Below, piece after piece: positions 1 through 9,373 of a stretch of 64,000 bases of DNA (position 1 is the first letter of the stretch; each line of letters starts with the position of its first letter). Source of the stretch: Solimonas flava DSM 18980. GTDB lineage: Bacteria > Pseudomonadota > Gammaproteobacteria > Nevskiales > Nevskiaceae. The position numbers and the translations under genes were made by a program. The stretch is from assembly GCF_000426685.1 (NCBI RefSeq), contig NZ_AUFV01000002.1:310001-374000 (forward strand). Reading direction: 5' to 3'. Under the pieces are notes generated by a model. It made no database searches. It was not told where the DNA came from and was given only the letters and a program-made list of their open reading frames with translations.

Positions 1-14
1 CGCCTTGACGGCGA

Positions 15-470
15 CCTACTTTTCTTTGCGTGCCCAAAGAAAAGTAGGCAAAAGAAATGCACCCCTGGCTCACGCGCCCCGCTACGCGGGGTTCCCTGCG
101 ATGCTCGCCGGCCCGGCCGGCGCTGAAACTCGCGGTGCTGCGCACCGCTCAAACAGTCAGCGCCGGACAGCCCCGGACCGGCTGCGCTTCTCGGCGCTAC
201 GCAAAGGGGACCCAAAGGCGAACAGCAAAGCGTGCTCGCCGCGAAGCTCTGTCGTTGCTTTTGCCGTACGGGTCCCCTTGGGAGGCGGCGAGAAGCGCAG
301 GCGCGAAGGGAAACAAGCGGCCGAGTGTCTGAGCATCGCGCAGCGATGCGAGTTTCGGCCGCGCCCTTCGTGCCGAGCATCGCAGCGGACCGGCGCGCAG
401 CGCCGGCGCCGACCCAGGGGTGTGCTTTCTCTTGGTTACTTCTCTTTGCACAAGCAAAGAGAAGTGACTC
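15..470. repeat. Long imperfect palindromic repeat upstream of flgJ
   Basis: About 455 bp in which the left half reappears as an imperfect reverse complement in the right half, centred near 241-242. Matching arm pairs include the outer hairpin at 15-48 (CCTACTTTTCTTTG / CAAAGAAAAGTAGG) against that at 437-466, ACCCCTGG at 61-68 against CCAGGGGT at 414-421, a GAAACTCGC / GCGAGTTTC pair, and GGGGACCC at 206-213 against GGGTCCCC at 270-277. Left and right positions sum to nearly the same value throughout, so the arms have few net indels. No convincing gene lies inside. Similar short TACTTTTCTTTGC repeats are common between genes in xanthomonads; the relation is inferred from memory, not from a search. 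Confidence 0.8.
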
Positions 471-567
471 GCGCCTCAGCGCGAAATCAAAAGCCCGATC
501 AGGCCGTACACCTGGCGCGGCGTCCACATGTGCGGCGGCTGCGGGCGAACGCGCGCGGAGTCGCCGC

Positions 568-1515
568 ATGAGCGCCCGCCCCACCGACAGCATCACCGAT
601 TTCGGCCAGTTCAACGCCCTGCGCCGCGGCGCGCGCGCCAACGACGAGGCGGCGGTGCGCAAGGCCGCGCAGCAGTTCGAGGCGCTGCTGACGCAGCAGA
701 TGCTCAAGAGTGCGCGTGCGGCTTTGCCCGGCGATCCGCTGACCGGCGGCGGACAGACCGATTTCTATCAGGACCTGTTCGACCAGCAGATGGCCGTGCA
801 CCTGTCGTCCGGCAAGGGTTTGGGCCTGGCCGATCTGCTGGTGCGCCAGCTGCGCGGCCACGACGCGGCGGCGGGCGACGATGCGCAGTCGAGCGGCTCG
901 CTGCCGTCGGCATCGACATCGACATCGACATCGAGATCGACGTCGACGTCGACGCCGGCGACGAGCGCGGCGCCGGCCGCGACCGCCGCGCCGCCGGCGA
1001 GCGGCGCCGCTTCCGGCAGCGACGCGCGCAGCGCCTTCGTGCAGGCGATCCGCCCGCACGCCGAGCGCGCGGCGCGCGAGCTGGGCGTGCCGGCACGCGT
1101 GCTGATCGCCCAGGCCGCGCTCGAGACCGGCTGGGGGCGGCACGCGATGCGCGGCGCCGACGGGCAGCCGACGTTCAACTTTTTCGGCATCAAGGCCGAT
1201 AAGCGCTGGGAGGGAGGCGAAGTGCGCACGACGACGACCGAATACGTGGACGGCCAGGCGCAGCGCCAGCGCGCCGACTTCCGCACCTACGCCTCGGCCG
1301 GCGAGGCCTTCGACAACTACGTCGATTTCCTCAAGTCGAACCCGCGCTACACGCAGGCGCTGCGTCATGGCGGCAGCGCCGCCAATTTCGTGCACGGCCT
1401 GCAGCAGGCCGGCTATGCGACCGATCCGGCCTACGCCAGCAAGATCCTGCGCATCGCCAACGGGCCGGCGATGCAGCTCGCGCTCGGCGATGCCGGCGAC
1501 ACGCTGAGCGCCTGA
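568..1515 (+). CDS. flgJ: Flagellar rod assembly protein / peptidoglycan hydrolase FlgJ
   Basis: FlgJ caps the growing flagellar rod and cuts peptidoglycan in the periplasm so the rod can pass. The 315-residue protein has the usual two parts: an N-terminal rod-binding domain (about residues 1-100, with AAQQFEALLTQQMLKS) and a C-terminal GH73 glucosaminidase domain (about 150-315) whose ALETGWG motif holds the likely catalytic Glu186. The parts are joined by a Ser/Thr/Ala linker encoded in part by a hexanucleotide repeat. The ATG at 568 is chosen because GGAG lies 7 nt upstream and the rod-binding domain follows directly; the frame stays open further upstream only through the palindromic repeat. 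flgK starts 10 nt after the stop, so flgJ-flgK-flgL form one operon. flgI would normally lie upstream, outside this window. Confidence 0.93.
   Translation: MSARPTDSITDFGQFNALRRGARANDEAAVRKAAQQFEALLTQQMLKSARAALPGDPLTGGGQTDFYQDLFDQQMAVHLSSGKGLGLADLLVRQLRGHDAAAGDDAQSSGSLPSASTSTSTSRSTSTSTPATSAAPAATAAPPASGAASGSDARSAFVQAIRPHAERAARELGVPARVLIAQAALETGWGRHAMRGADGQPTFNFFGIKADKRWEGGEVRTTTTEYVDGQAQRQRADFRTYASAGEAFDNYVDFLKSNPRYTQALRHGGSAANFVHGLQQAGYATDPAYASKILRIANGPAMQLALGDAGDTLSA
911..952 (+). repeat. In-frame hexanucleotide repeat in the flgJ linker
   Basis: Seven consecutive 6-bp units of the form (C/G)(A/G)TCGA run from 911 to 952. They encode a Ser/Thr/Arg-rich stretch between the two FlgJ domains. 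Because the unit is 6 bp, gain or loss of copies would change linker length without shifting the reading frame. Confidence 0.85.
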
Positions 1516-1525
1516 GGAGCCGCCG

Positions 1526-3394
1526 ATGAGCGATCTGCTTTCGACCGGCGTGTCGGCGCTGCTGGCCTACCAGACGGCGCTGAACACGACCAGCCACAAC
1601 ATCGCCAATGCCAATACCGAAGGCTATTCGCGCCAGCGCGTCGATCTGGTCTCGCGACTCGGCTCGGGCGCCGGCAGCGGTTATGTCGGCTCCGGCGTCA
1701 GCGTGCAGTCGGTGCAGCGCATCACCGACGCGCTGGTCAGCGCGCGGCTGCAGACCAGCAACTCGGCCTATGCGCGCATCGACGCCTACAACAGCTACGC
1801 CGCGCAGATCGACACGCTGCTGTCGGACAGCGGCACCAGTCTGACGACGCCGCTGAAGTCCTTCTTCAGCGCCGCCAGCCAGCTGGCGTCGACGCCGGCG
1901 TCCAGTGCCGCGCGGCAGACCGTGCTCGGCGCGGCGCAAAGCGTCGTCGACCGCTTCTCGACACTGCAGTCGCAGCTCGACACGCTGGACGCGCAGGTCG
2001 ACCAGTCGCTGCAGTCGACGGTCGCCGAGATCAACGACTACGGCAGCGCGCTGGCCAAGCTCAACGAGCAGATCGTCAACGCCCAGGCGCAGTACGGCGG
2101 CCAGCCGCCGAACGACCTGCTCGACCAGCGCGACGCGCTGGTGCAGAAGATCGCCAGCCGCGTCGGCATCTCGACGGTGACGCAGGACGACGGCAGCCTC
2201 AACGTCTACGTCGCCAGCGGCCAGGCGCTGGTGCTCGGCAGCAAGGCGACGGCGCTCGGCACCGCGGCCGACGCCTACGGCAGCGGCCGGCTCGACGTCA
2301 CCTACAACGGCCAGCCGGTCACCGCGCAGCTCAGCGGCGGCACGATCGGCGGCCTGCTCGATACGCGGCGCGAGCTGATCGATCCGACGCGCAACGAACT
2401 CGGCCGGCTCGCCGCCGGTTTCGCGCAGGCGGTCAACGCGCAGAACGCGGCCGGTGTCGATCTGGACGGCAATCGCGGCAGCGATCTGCTGACGATGCCG
2501 TCGGGCAAGGCGCTGCCGGCCAGCGCCAACGCCGGAAATGCCGGCCTCTCGGTCGCGATCGCCGACGCCGGCCAGCTCGGCACCTCCGATTACGTGCTGA
2601 AGTTCGACGGCAGCGCCTGGACCGCGACCGACGCGCGCAGCGGCGCCAGCGTGGCGCTGAGCGGCAGCGGCAGTGCCGCCGATCCGTTGAGGCTCGGCGG
2701 CGTGGCGATCACCGTCAGCGGCAGCGCGCAGGCCGGCGACAAGTTTCTCGTGCAGCCGACCGCCGATGCCGCCGCGCAGCTGGCGCTGACGACCGGCGAT
2801 CCGAGCCGCATCGCCGCGGCCAGCGCCGTCAGCGCCAGCGCGGCGAGCGGCAACAGCGCCGGGCTCGGCGCGATCGCGGTCAGCGACGCGTCGAATGCGG
2901 CGCTGACCGATCCGGTGACGATCCGCTTTATCGACGCCAACACCTATCAGATCAACGGCAGCGGCAGCTATGCGTACAGCGCCGGCAGCGCGATCAGCGT
3001 CAACGGCTGGTCGCTGACGCCAAGCGGTACGCCGGCGGCGGGCGACAGCTTTTCGGTGCAGCAGACCGGCGCCAACAGCAGCGACAACCGCAACGCGCAG
3101 GCGCTCGCCGCGCTCGGCGGCCGGGCCTTGTTCGGCATGGACTCGCTGAACGCGGCGCAGTCGGCGCTGACCACGCGCGCGGCGACCGCCGCCCAGCAGG
3201 CGAGCCTCGCGCTCGATGCGCAGAGCGCGGTGCAGACGCAGGCCCAGGCCGCGCGCGAGTCGGTGTCGGGCGTCAATCTCGACGAGGAAGCGGCGGACCT
3301 GATCCGCTTCCAGCAGGCCTACCAGGCGGCGGCGCAAGTGATCGCCACCGCCAACGAAACCTTCCAGGCGCTGCTGCAGGCGGCGCGCGGCTGA
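1526..3394 (+). CDS. flgK: Flagellar hook-associated protein 1 FlgK
   Basis: FlgK is the first hook-filament junction protein, exported through the flagellar type III apparatus and placed on the hook tip. The 622-residue product has the diagnostic N-terminal heptad region (STGVSALLAYQTALNTTSHN, then IANANTEGYSRQRVDL) and the matching C-terminal helix ending with GVNLDEEAADLIRFQQAYQA. The centre (about residues 330-540) is a Gly/Ala/Ser-rich beta domain with two similar stretches (PAAGDSFSVQQ-like and AQAGDKFLVQP), making it somewhat longer than the 550 or so residues of enterobacterial FlgK. It sits 10 nt after flgJ and 14 nt before flgL. Confidence 0.96.
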   Translation: MSDLLSTGVSALLAYQTALNTTSHNIANANTEGYSRQRVDLVSRLGSGAGSGYVGSGVSVQSVQRITDALVSARLQTSNSAYARIDAYNSYAAQIDTLLSDSGTSLTTPLKSFFSAASQLASTPASSAARQTVLGAAQSVVDRFSTLQSQLDTLDAQVDQSLQSTVAEINDYGSALAKLNEQIVNAQAQYGGQPPNDLLDQRDALVQKIASRVGISTVTQDDGSLNVYVASGQALVLGSKATALGTAADAYGSGRLDVTYNGQPVTAQLSGGTIGGLLDTRRELIDPTRNELGRLAAGFAQAVNAQNAAGVDLDGNRGSDLLTMPSGKALPASANAGNAGLSVAIADAGQLGTSDYVLKFDGSAWTATDARSGASVALSGSGSAADPLRLGGVAITVSGSAQAGDKFLVQPTADAAAQLALTTGDPSRIAAASAVSASAASGNSAGLGAIAVSDASNAALTDPVTIRFIDANTYQINGSGSYAYSAGSAISVNGWSLTPSGTPAAGDSFSVQQTGANSSDNRNAQALAALGGRALFGMDSLNAAQSALTTRAATAAQQASLALDAQSAVQTQAQAARESVSGVNLDEEAADLIRFQQAYQAAAQVIATANETFQALLQAARG

Positions 3395-3408
3395 GGCGGA
3401 GAACCGGC

Positions 3409-4605
3409 ATGAGAATCTCGACCGCGTGGCACTACCAGCAGGGCGTTGCCGAGATGCAGCGCCAGCAGAACGCGCTGGCCAGGACCCAGACACAGCTCAG
3501 CGCCAACCAGAAGTGGCGCACCGCCGCCGACGATCCGGCCGGCTGGGCGGCGGCGCAGAACTACGATCAGCTGCTCGCGCAGAACCAGCAGTACACGCAG
3601 GCGGCGCAGAGCGCGCAGGCGCGCCTGCAGCTCGGCGAAGACAGCCTCGCCAGCGGCATCGGCCTGCTGCAGCACGTGCGCGAGCTGGTCGTGCAGGCCA
3701 ACACCGCGTCGCAGTCCGACAGCTCGCGGCAGGCGATCGCCAAGGAGCTGGTCAGCATCCGCGACCAGCTGCTGGCGCTGGCCAATACCAGCGACGGGCA
3801 GGGCCGCTACCTGTTCGGCGGCGCCGACGACGCCGAGCTGCCGTTCAGCTGGAACGGCAGCAGCGCCGATTACGCCGGCGACCAGACCACGGTCAGCGCG
3901 CAGATCGGCAGCACGCGTTATGTTGCCCAGAACGATCCGGGCGATGCCGTCTTCATGGGCCTGAAGACCGGCAACGGCCGCTTCGCGGTCAGCGCCGCGG
4001 CCGGCAATACCGGCGGCGCGGCGCTGACGAAGGCCAGCGTCAGCGACGCCGCGGCCTGGGACGGCGGCTCGTACACGCTGCGCTTCAGCGACGCCGGCCA
4101 CTACGAGATCGTCGACGGCGGCGGTGCGGTGCTGCAGAGCGGCAGCTATGCCGACGGTGCGTCGATCGGCTTTCGCGGCACGACGCTGGGCTTCAGCGGC
4201 ACGCCGGCGGCCGGCGATCAGTTCACGCTCGGGCCGTCGACGACGCAGGACGTGTTCGCGCTGGTCGACGGTCTCGCCACGCTCGTTGCCCAGCCGCAGG
4301 ACAGCGAGGCGCAGCGCGCGCAGATCCAGACGGCGCTGCAGCAAGGCCTGACGGCGCTGCAGGGCGCCGAGGATCACTTCGGCGACGTGCGTTCCGGCAT
4401 CGGCATCCGTCTCAATGCGATCGACGACGCGCTCGACGTGTCCGCCGCGGTCGGCGAGCACGCCACCAGCGCCGCGTCCGATCTGCGCGACCTCGACTAC
4501 GCCGACGCGATCGCGCGCCTGCAGCTGCAGATGACGACGCTGGAAGCCGCGCAGCAGGTCTACACCAAGGTCCAGGGTCTGTCGCTGTTCGACTACCTGC
4601 GTTGA
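3409..4605 (+). CDS. flgL: Flagellar hook-associated protein 3 FlgL
   Basis: FlgL forms the second hook-filament junction ring, between FlgK and the flagellin filament. The 398-residue protein begins with the flagellin-like helix typical of FlgL (MRISTAWHYQQGVAEMQRQQ, then RTAADDPAGWAAA) and ends with a helix containing DLDYADAIARLQLQMTTLEA. The central region is beta-rich and repeats the AAGDQF motif also found in FlgK. A GGAG-containing ribosome site precedes the ATG. It is the last gene of the flgJKL run; the next 218 bp hold no gene and lead into an unrelated lipoprotein gene, so the flagellar order is interrupted here. Confidence 0.95.
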   Translation: MRISTAWHYQQGVAEMQRQQNALARTQTQLSANQKWRTAADDPAGWAAAQNYDQLLAQNQQYTQAAQSAQARLQLGEDSLASGIGLLQHVRELVVQANTASQSDSSRQAIAKELVSIRDQLLALANTSDGQGRYLFGGADDAELPFSWNGSSADYAGDQTTVSAQIGSTRYVAQNDPGDAVFMGLKTGNGRFAVSAAAGNTGGAALTKASVSDAAAWDGGSYTLRFSDAGHYEIVDGGGAVLQSGSYADGASIGFRGTTLGFSGTPAAGDQFTLGPSTTQDVFALVDGLATLVAQPQDSEAQRAQIQTALQQGLTALQGAEDHFGDVRSGIGIRLNAIDDALDVSAAVGEHATSAASDLRDLDYADAIARLQLQMTTLEAAQQVYTKVQGLSLFDYLR

Positions 4606-4823
4606 TGTCGCGCGCCTGACCGGATCTTCATGCGCGCCGGTCGCGCTTTCACGGCTTCGCCACGAAGCTGAAACAGCCCCCGCTTACCTTGCGCCCCGCG
4701 ATGTTCGCGCGCATGCCGTAGCGCCGCGCGACGCAACCGTTGCCGCACCGCCGCCTCGATGGTCGGCGCGCGGCGCTGCGGCTGTGCACGTCGCCACCGC
4801 CGGAACACCAGTCAGGGGCTCAC

Positions 4824-7800
4824 ATGTCACGTCGTTTGGTAGCGATAACAAGGATCGCTTGCGGATCTCTCTTGCTGTGCGGATGGCTCAGTGCCTGCAA
4901 CAAGGACACCGAGACCACGTACCGCGACCATGCCGTCCGCTATGTCGACGACCAGTCGGCCGGCGAGAACTTCGTCGCCAATGTCATCGCCGCGCCGGCC
5001 GACGCCGATGCGCAGTTCGAGGCGCCGGTCGCGCCGGTGGTCGAAGGCACGACCAGCAAGGAACCGGAGCCGACCGTCATCAGCGACCTGCAGAAGTATC
5101 AGGTCAACGACGCGCTGAGCATCACTGAAGGCAAGCTCAATCACACCCGCAACGAAGCGCTGATCGTCGCCGACTTCAAGCCCGGCGCCGGCCTGGCGAT
5201 GGTGCCGGTGCAGCGCTCCGGCGGGCAGTTCACGATGGAGCGCACGACGCGCTCGGCCGACCGCGCGATCGACGCCGGCCAGAACATCGTGCTGGCGGTC
5301 AACGCCGACCCGTACGACATGGTCAACGGCTGGAACGTCGGCCTGATCAAGACCGGCGGCGTCACCTACACGGGTTTCAGCGACCGCAACGAAGAGGCGG
5401 TGGTGGTCTATGACGACGGCCGCGTCGACATTCTGGAGCACGTGCCGAGCTTCACGCTCAAGCTCTATGTCGCCGGTGAATACGCGAGCGAAGTCGGCAG
5501 CGTCTACCGCTACGACGCTTCGCAGCAGAAGAACGTGTCGTTCTCGCGCGGCAGCTCGCCGGTCGCCGTCTACACGGCCGAGAACTACCGCGGCACGATC
5601 GACCTCAGCGGCAAGACCGGCGTGCTGGTGCGGCCGCAGGCCAACGGCGTCACCGTCATCGCGCGCAAGGACGGCAGCAACAGCGTGCAGTTCGCGCCGT
5701 TCTCCGGCGAGGTCGTCGGCCTGGTGCAGGGCGATGCCAGCTATGTGATTCCGGCCGGCCATGCGCTGATCGTCGGCGCCGACGCGATTCCGGCCGGCAG
5801 CCAGATCGCGCTGCGCTACGAGACCGACGATGCGAACTGGTCCACGGTGCGCTATGCGCTCGGCGCCGGCTTCGGCCGCGGCCTGCTGGTCGACAACGGC
5901 GAACTGGCGGCCGACGTCGACGAGAACGAGATCAGCAGCCGCACCGCCTTCGGCATTCGCGCCGACGGCAGCGCCTTCTTCCTGATCGCCGACAAGCCGG
6001 TCGGTTCGACCGGCGACGGCATCTCGCGGACCAAGCTTGGCCAGCTGATGCGCGCCTACGGCGCGGTCAAGGCGGTGAACTTCGATGGCGGCGGCTCGAC
6101 GACGCTGGTCAGCCGGTTCCCGGGCGAGCGCTACACGCATCTGCTCAACACGCCGTCAGACGGCGCCGAACGCGTGGTCGCGACCAAGTGGGCGCTGACG
6201 ATCGATCCGGAGCACGCGCCGTCGGCCAATGGTGTCGCCGTCTATCCGCGCGAGCTGACGCTGCTCGCCGGTTCGACCTACCGCCGGTTCCGCGGCGTCG
6301 GCTTCGACGCCGGGCAGTGGGAACGCGACGGCCTGCCGGTCGAGTACGGCCTCAGCGATGCGGCGCTCGGTCTGATCGATCCGGTCACCGGCGCTTTCCG
6401 CGCCGCCAGCGGTGACGCGCAGGGCTACGTCGTGGTGCGCGCCGGCGACAAGAAGGGCGTCGCCCGGGTGCGCGTGATCTCGCAGATCGACGCGATCAGC
6501 TTCGCGCGCAGCGTCTACACGCTCGACGGCGGCGCCTCGCTGCAGCTGCAGCCGGTGCTGAGCAGCGGCGGCCGTGCGGTGAGCTACGACAACAGCATCC
6601 TGCATTACAGCGTCGACAATCCGGCCGACTGCTCGCTCGATGCGGCGAGCGGCGTGCTGACCGCCGGCTTCGTGCAGGGCCGTCGCTGCACGGTGACGGT
6701 CAGCGTCGGCGAGCAGTCCGCTTCGGTGCAGGTCGACATCGGCGTGCCGCCGGTCGTGATGGAAGATTTCGAAGGCGACACCAGTCTGTACGCCGCCTCC
6801 GGTGCCCGCCACAAGAAGGTCAGCATCGAGAAGGTCGGCGAGCCGGTGTTCGCCGGGCGCTATTCGATGCAGCTGAGCTGGGAGACCGATCCGAAGCAGC
6901 CGGGCACGTTCGGCGCGTATCTGACCGATCCGTCGAAGACCAAGACGCTGCCGGGCTATCCGAAGTACCTCGGCGTCAACGTCTACATTCCGGACGAACT
7001 GGCCGGCAAGGTCTGGTGGGTGCGCGGCCTGCTCGTCGATGCCGACAACAAGCAGGTCACGATCAACTACAACAACGACGGCGAGCCGCTGCCCGAGCGC
7101 GGCTGGCACTTCATGAAGGCGCAGATCCCGGAAGGCTTCCGCGAGCCGCTGCGCTTCTCGCAGCCGTTCCGCTTCCTGGTGCTGAAGACGGCCGAGCGCA
7201 TCGACTCGCACGTGCTGCTCGACAACTTCACCGCCGTCTACAGCGACAACACCGACCTGCAGGGGCCGGGCGTGACGGTGACGCCGGCCAGCGGCACGAC
7301 CGTCGACAACGCCGCGCCGAAGATCAGCCTGCAGCTCAACGATGCGTCCGGCGTCGACTTCCACGACTTCGAGCTGCAGCTCGACGGCCAGGATGTCAGC
7401 GCCCAGGTCGTCGGCAATGGCCGCGACCGCCTCGACTACCAGACGCAGAACCTCGCCGACGGCTGGCACCGCGTCGACTATCGCGTGCATGACGTCAACG
7501 GCAACGTCTCGGCCGGCGACCTGCTGTTCAACGTCGTCACCGGCGCGTCGCGCATCTACGTCGACAGCAGCAACGTCACGTTCTACCCGGGCGGCAGCTT
7601 CGACCTGCCGATCCGCGTCGAGGGCGGCGCGCACTTCGGCACGCTGAACCTGCGCCTCGGCTACGACGCGACCAAGGCCAGCATGGAAGTGATCCCGGGC
7701 GATCTGGCGCCGGGCGGCGTGGTCGCCGGCAACGGCACCTGGAGCGGCAGCTTCACGGGCTTCGCGGCGACCACGCAGACGCTGGCGACGCTGCGCCTGA

Positions 7801-9359
7801 AGGTCAAGGACTACATCCAGAACACCGACATCTCGGTGACGGTCGGCGGCGAGCTCGACGGCCAGCCCTACTACCACCCGGTGATCCGCAAGCCGGTCGG
7901 CGGCCGCTACGTGCTGATGACCAACTGGGGCGTCGGCGGTCAGGCGGCGGACCTGCTGGTGGTCAGCGGCGACGGCCGTCCGGCGGCCGGCGTCAGTGTC
8001 GAGTCGCTGGTCTACAACAGCGCCACCGACGCGGTCAGCAACGTCACGCCGCTCGGTACCACCGACGCGCAGGGCCTGCTCAAGGTCGATCTGCCGGCGG
8101 CGAGTGCGACCAAGGAACTGATCTTCCGCGCCTATGACAGTAGCGGTTCGTCGCTGATGAGCAAGGTGCTCGCGCTCGTCGACCGCCTCGACTACGCGCC
8201 GCGCTATGCGTTCCTGACGCCGACCGGCGATCCGTCGGTGGTCAACGTCACCTGGTTCACGTCGCTCGGCGCGCAGGCCTCGCTTGTCCGCTACGGCACC
8301 AGCGGCGCGCTGTCGCGCAGCGCGCAGGGCTACTCGGAGATCGTGCCGTTCTTCTACGGCACCGAATCCGGCGCGGTGCGCGTGCATCACGCCCAGCTCA
8401 GCGGCCTGCAGCCGGGCACGACGTACTACTACAGCGTCGGCGACGGCACGCTGCAGATGAGCCCGACCTATTCGCTGCGCACCGACGACGGCGACGACGC
8501 GGTCGACATCTTCCTGTTCGGCGATACGCAGACGCTGTCCGACGAAAACATCTTCAACGGCAACGGCCTGGTCCGCGAGCTGTACCGCAAGATGCAGGCG
8601 CAGCTGCCGGGCGGCGAGCTGATCCTGCACGTCGGCGATTTCACCGACGACATCACCGACTACCGTCTGGTGCGCCTGTTCTTTGACGCGATGCAGGGCG
8701 AGGGCCAGCTGGCGTCGAAGCTGCTGGTGCCGGCGGAAGGCAACCACGAGGTGCTCAACGAGGGTGCGGTGAAGTTCGCCTCGCTGTTCCCGCTGCCGTA
8801 TGCGCAGGGCAGCAGCGTGGCGCCTTACGACCGTGCCAACTACAGCTTCGACTACGGCAACGCGCACATCGCCGTGCTCAGCAGCGAGCCGCCGGACGAG
8901 GCGGACTGGCAGGCGATGATGGCCTGGCTCGAAGCCGACATGAAGGCGAGCGGCAAGACCTGGAAGATCCTGATGCTGCACCGGCCGCCGTACAACGGCA
9001 ATCCGGCGTCCGGCAACGGGCGTTCGGCCGCCTACATTCCGCCGGTCGTCGACGCCGCCGGCATCGATCTGGTCATCAGCGGCCACGACCACATGTACTC
9101 GCGCTCGGTGCCGCTCGCGGGCGGCTCGCCGCGCGCCGGTGGCGCGACCTACCTGATCGCCGGTTCGGATTCGGCCAAGTACTACGACAGCAACGGCACC
9201 GGCATCGCCCGGCTCGCCGACGTGCTGTTCGACGACAACCTCAACACCTACACGACGCTGTCGATCCGCGGCGCGCAGATGCACGTACTGACCAAGACCC
9301 TCGACGGTCAGGTGGTCGACGACATCGTGCTGCAGCCGCGCGCGGCCGCCGCGCACTGA
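4824..9359 (+). CDS. Giant lipoprotein: phosphodiester glycosidase domain fused to purple-acid-phosphatase-like domain
   Basis: A 1511-residue predicted lipoprotein. The ATG at 4824 is preceded by AGGGG and gives a clean signal peptide with lipobox LSAC (Cys25). Domains in order: an NAGPA/DUF2233-type phosphodiester glycosidase region (about 80-455) with the hallmark NFDGGGSTT at 419; Ig-like and carbohydrate-binding-like stretches (about 470-900); a cohesin-like beta domain (about 910-1000); a fibronectin-type domain like the purple acid phosphatase N-terminus (about 1125-1220); and a metallophosphoesterase domain (about 1228-1500) with GDTQT, GDFTDD, GNHE, a conserved His in LMLHRPPYNG and GHDHMYSRS. 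Known families suggest removal of phosphodiester-linked sugars and hydrolysis of phosphate esters at the cell surface. Substrate and flagellar relevance are unknown. It lies between flgL and the pilus operon, with another lipoprotein gene 14 nt downstream. Confidence 0.8.
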   Translation: MSRRLVAITRIACGSLLLCGWLSACNKDTETTYRDHAVRYVDDQSAGENFVANVIAAPADADAQFEAPVAPVVEGTTSKEPEPTVISDLQKYQVNDALSITEGKLNHTRNEALIVADFKPGAGLAMVPVQRSGGQFTMERTTRSADRAIDAGQNIVLAVNADPYDMVNGWNVGLIKTGGVTYTGFSDRNEEAVVVYDDGRVDILEHVPSFTLKLYVAGEYASEVGSVYRYDASQQKNVSFSRGSSPVAVYTAENYRGTIDLSGKTGVLVRPQANGVTVIARKDGSNSVQFAPFSGEVVGLVQGDASYVIPAGHALIVGADAIPAGSQIALRYETDDANWSTVRYALGAGFGRGLLVDNGELAADVDENEISSRTAFGIRADGSAFFLIADKPVGSTGDGISRTKLGQLMRAYGAVKAVNFDGGGSTTLVSRFPGERYTHLLNTPSDGAERVVATKWALTIDPEHAPSANGVAVYPRELTLLAGSTYRRFRGVGFDAGQWERDGLPVEYGLSDAALGLIDPVTGAFRAASGDAQGYVVVRAGDKKGVARVRVISQIDAISFARSVYTLDGGASLQLQPVLSSGGRAVSYDNSILHYSVDNPADCSLDAASGVLTAGFVQGRRCTVTVSVGEQSASVQVDIGVPPVVMEDFEGDTSLYAASGARHKKVSIEKVGEPVFAGRYSMQLSWETDPKQPGTFGAYLTDPSKTKTLPGYPKYLGVNVYIPDELAGKVWWVRGLLVDADNKQVTINYNNDGEPLPERGWHFMKAQIPEGFREPLRFSQPFRFLVLKTAERIDSHVLLDNFTAVYSDNTDLQGPGVTVTPASGTTVDNAAPKISLQLNDASGVDFHDFELQLDGQDVSAQVVGNGRDRLDYQTQNLADGWHRVDYRVHDVNGNVSAGDLLFNVVTGASRIYVDSSNVTFYPGGSFDLPIRVEGGAHFGTLNLRLGYDATKASMEVIPGDLAPGGVVAGNGTWSGSFTGFAATTQTLATLRLKVKDYIQNTDISVTVGGELDGQPYYHPVIRKPVGGRYVLMTNWGVGGQAADLLVVSGDGRPAAGVSVESLVYNSATDAVSNVTPLGTTDAQGLLKVDLPAASATKELIFRAYDSSGSSLMSKVLALVDRLDYAPRYAFLTPTGDPSVVNVTWFTSLGAQASLVRYGTSGALSRSAQGYSEIVPFFYGTESGAVRVHHAQLSGLQPGTTYYYSVGDGTLQMSPTYSLRTDDGDDAVDIFLFGDTQTLSDENIFNGNGLVRELYRKMQAQLPGGELILHVGDFTDDITDYRLVRLFFDAMQGEGQLASKLLVPAEGNHEVLNEGAVKFASLFPLPYAQGSSVAPYDRANYSFDYGNAHIAVLSSEPPDEADWQAMMAWLEADMKASGKTWKILMLHRPPYNGNPASGNGRSAAYIPPVVDAAGIDLVISGHDHMYSRSVPLAGGSPRAGGATYLIAGSDSAKYYDSNGTGIARLADVLFDDNLNTYTTLSIRGAQMHVLTKTLDGQVVDDIVLQPRAAAAH

Positions 9360-9373
9360 ACGGAAGAACGCCC

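Noticed and set aside
5-571. Apparent coding frames inside the palindromic repeat
   Set aside because: They are present in several frames at once, follow the repeat's symmetry, and show no protein-like pattern.
6156-9356. Long minus-strand open frame opposite the giant lipoprotein
   Set aside because: Low-complexity Arg/Ala/Val product, no start signal, fully overlapped by a gene with multiple recognised domains.
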